Below, in pieces: positions 14,101 through 14,592 of a stretch of DNA of 14,592 nucleotides. Where the stretch lies: assembly GCA_964393335.1 (NCBI GenBank), contig CAYMTN010000138.1, forward strand, positions 1-14,592. The letters are read 5' to 3'. Numbering within the stretch: the stretch's first letter is position 1; every line of letters begins with the position of its first letter. The notes beneath the pieces are model-generated. The model ran no database searches. It worked only from the letters and a program-made list of their open reading frames with translations, and was not told the DNA's origin. This DNA comes from CAYMTN01 sp964393335. Lineage in GTDB: Bacteria > Chloroflexota > Anaerolineae > Aggregatilineales > Aggregatilineaceae. Position numbers and translations under genes: made by a program.

Positions 14101-14592
14101 GCGGATCGGTTGGGCTTCCGCGCGATCTCGCCCGTGTTCGACGGTGCGGACGAGGCCGAAATCGAGGCCGAATTGGGCCGTGCGTGGATGGTTGATTATG
14201 CCTGGCACGACATCACCGAACGCGCGTGGCAGTGGCTGACCGAAGAACAGTACGATACCGAATACCTTGAAGACGACGAGGAAGTTCGGCGGCTGTACGT
14301 TGATCACTGGTTGGGCCAGGTCGGCGGCTATGACATGGAACGCCTCGCGTTGGAACATGCCTACGCGCGGCGCGCCGTGCTGCGCGAATGGCTGCGCGAG
14401 AAGGGCTTCAATCCTGACGATATTCTCGCTTTCCAGGCCCCTGACCTGACCATCCAGGAGCGTATGCGCCGCGATGCAAATGCCCGTTACGCCACGCTGG
14501 TCTTATGGATTGAACGCAGCGCGGGTGAAACACCGCTGGAAGGCGTCAGCGAAGAAGTGCTGCGCGAGATGGCGCGCCGCGTGTCGCTCAAG
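11197..14592 (+). CDS. rpoB: RNA polymerase beta subunit (3' end outside the window)
   Basis: The first 1132 residues of the beta subunit of RNA polymerase are present; the C-terminal part with the KxHARS and GGKAQFGGQRFGEMEVWA blocks lies beyond the edge. Landmarks are [22 protein letters not shown] near the N-terminus, the rifampicin region [16 protein letters not shown] (from about 409), [36 protein letters not shown], and [12 protein letters not shown] (911-922) with the active-site lysines. Gln513, Asp516, His526 and Ser531 (E. coli numbering) are unchanged, but Arg529 is Thr433 here. An extra segment at about 509-556 and a long one from about 997 to the end are absent from the Thermus form. 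The gene has a strong promoter and is not preceded by rplJ/rplL as in many bacteria. No frameshift was seen. Confidence 0.98.
   Translation, partial: [1132 protein letters not shown]

Noticed and set aside
13456..14358. 300-codon minus-strand frame opposite rpoB
   Set aside because: Antisense to conserved RpoB codons; the plus-strand frame is a certain gene.

Overview
The window looks like chromosomal DNA of a free-living Gram-positive-like or deep-branching bacterium, most likely a member of the Chloroflexota (Anaerolineae side). This is an inference from the style of RpoB, the large GH38 alpha-mannosidase, the solo TadA/CpaF ATPase and the NB-ARC/TPR protein together with moderately high GC. 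A run of 10 N shows that the sequence is a scaffold from a draft or metagenomic assembly. Six genes are complete or near-complete in themselves, one (the mannosidase) carries the gap, and one (rpoB) runs off the right edge. No mobile element, CRISPR array, tRNA or rRNA was seen.

Layout. Positions 1-303 hold no gene I can support but contain two strong inverted repeats just past the end of the first gene. On the minus strand 4936-304 is a compact three-gene operon: an alpha/beta hydrolase, a small membrane-surface-style beta-repeat protein (DUF4097-like) that starts inside the hydrolase stop codon (ATGA overlap), and a GH38 alpha-mannosidase. A short divergent region then carries a textbook sigma-70 promoter (TTGACG-17-TATACT) for a monocistronic Trm112/UPF0434-like gene that ends in a clean intrinsic terminator. 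Next on the plus strand is an 831-residue STAND-type NTPase (NB-ARC plus winged helix, acidic linker, TPR array). It converges on a minus-strand MoeZ-type E1 enzyme (ThiF/MoeB domain plus rhodanese), and a 12-bp perfect inverted repeat lies at the convergence point. Upstream of moeZ, behind its own intrinsic terminator, is a minus-strand TadA/CpaF secretion ATPase without neighbouring tad genes.

The 454-bp region between cpaF and the divergent rpoB is the richest non-coding stretch. It holds a consensus rpoB promoter (TTGACA-16-TGATATACT), a leader of about 145 nt with two perfect dyads sharing TTGTC/GACAA half-sites (one only 6 nt before the Shine-Dalgarno), a 13-bp-period direct repeat, and an open frame that stays open up to a TGATGA just before the rpoB ATG. 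rpoB itself shows three unusual points: Thr in place of the rifampicin-contacting Arg529 (E. coli numbering), an insertion of about 48 residues that resembles a module of the beta' subunit, and a large extra segment after the PVFDGA motif that is still going when the window ends.

The genes do not form one pathway. They are mostly housekeeping or solitary accessory genes. I found no convincing new multi-gene defence or mobile system; the best leads are regulatory (rpoB leader, convergent hairpin) and structural (RpoB insertions, the cysteine-poor Trm112-like protein).
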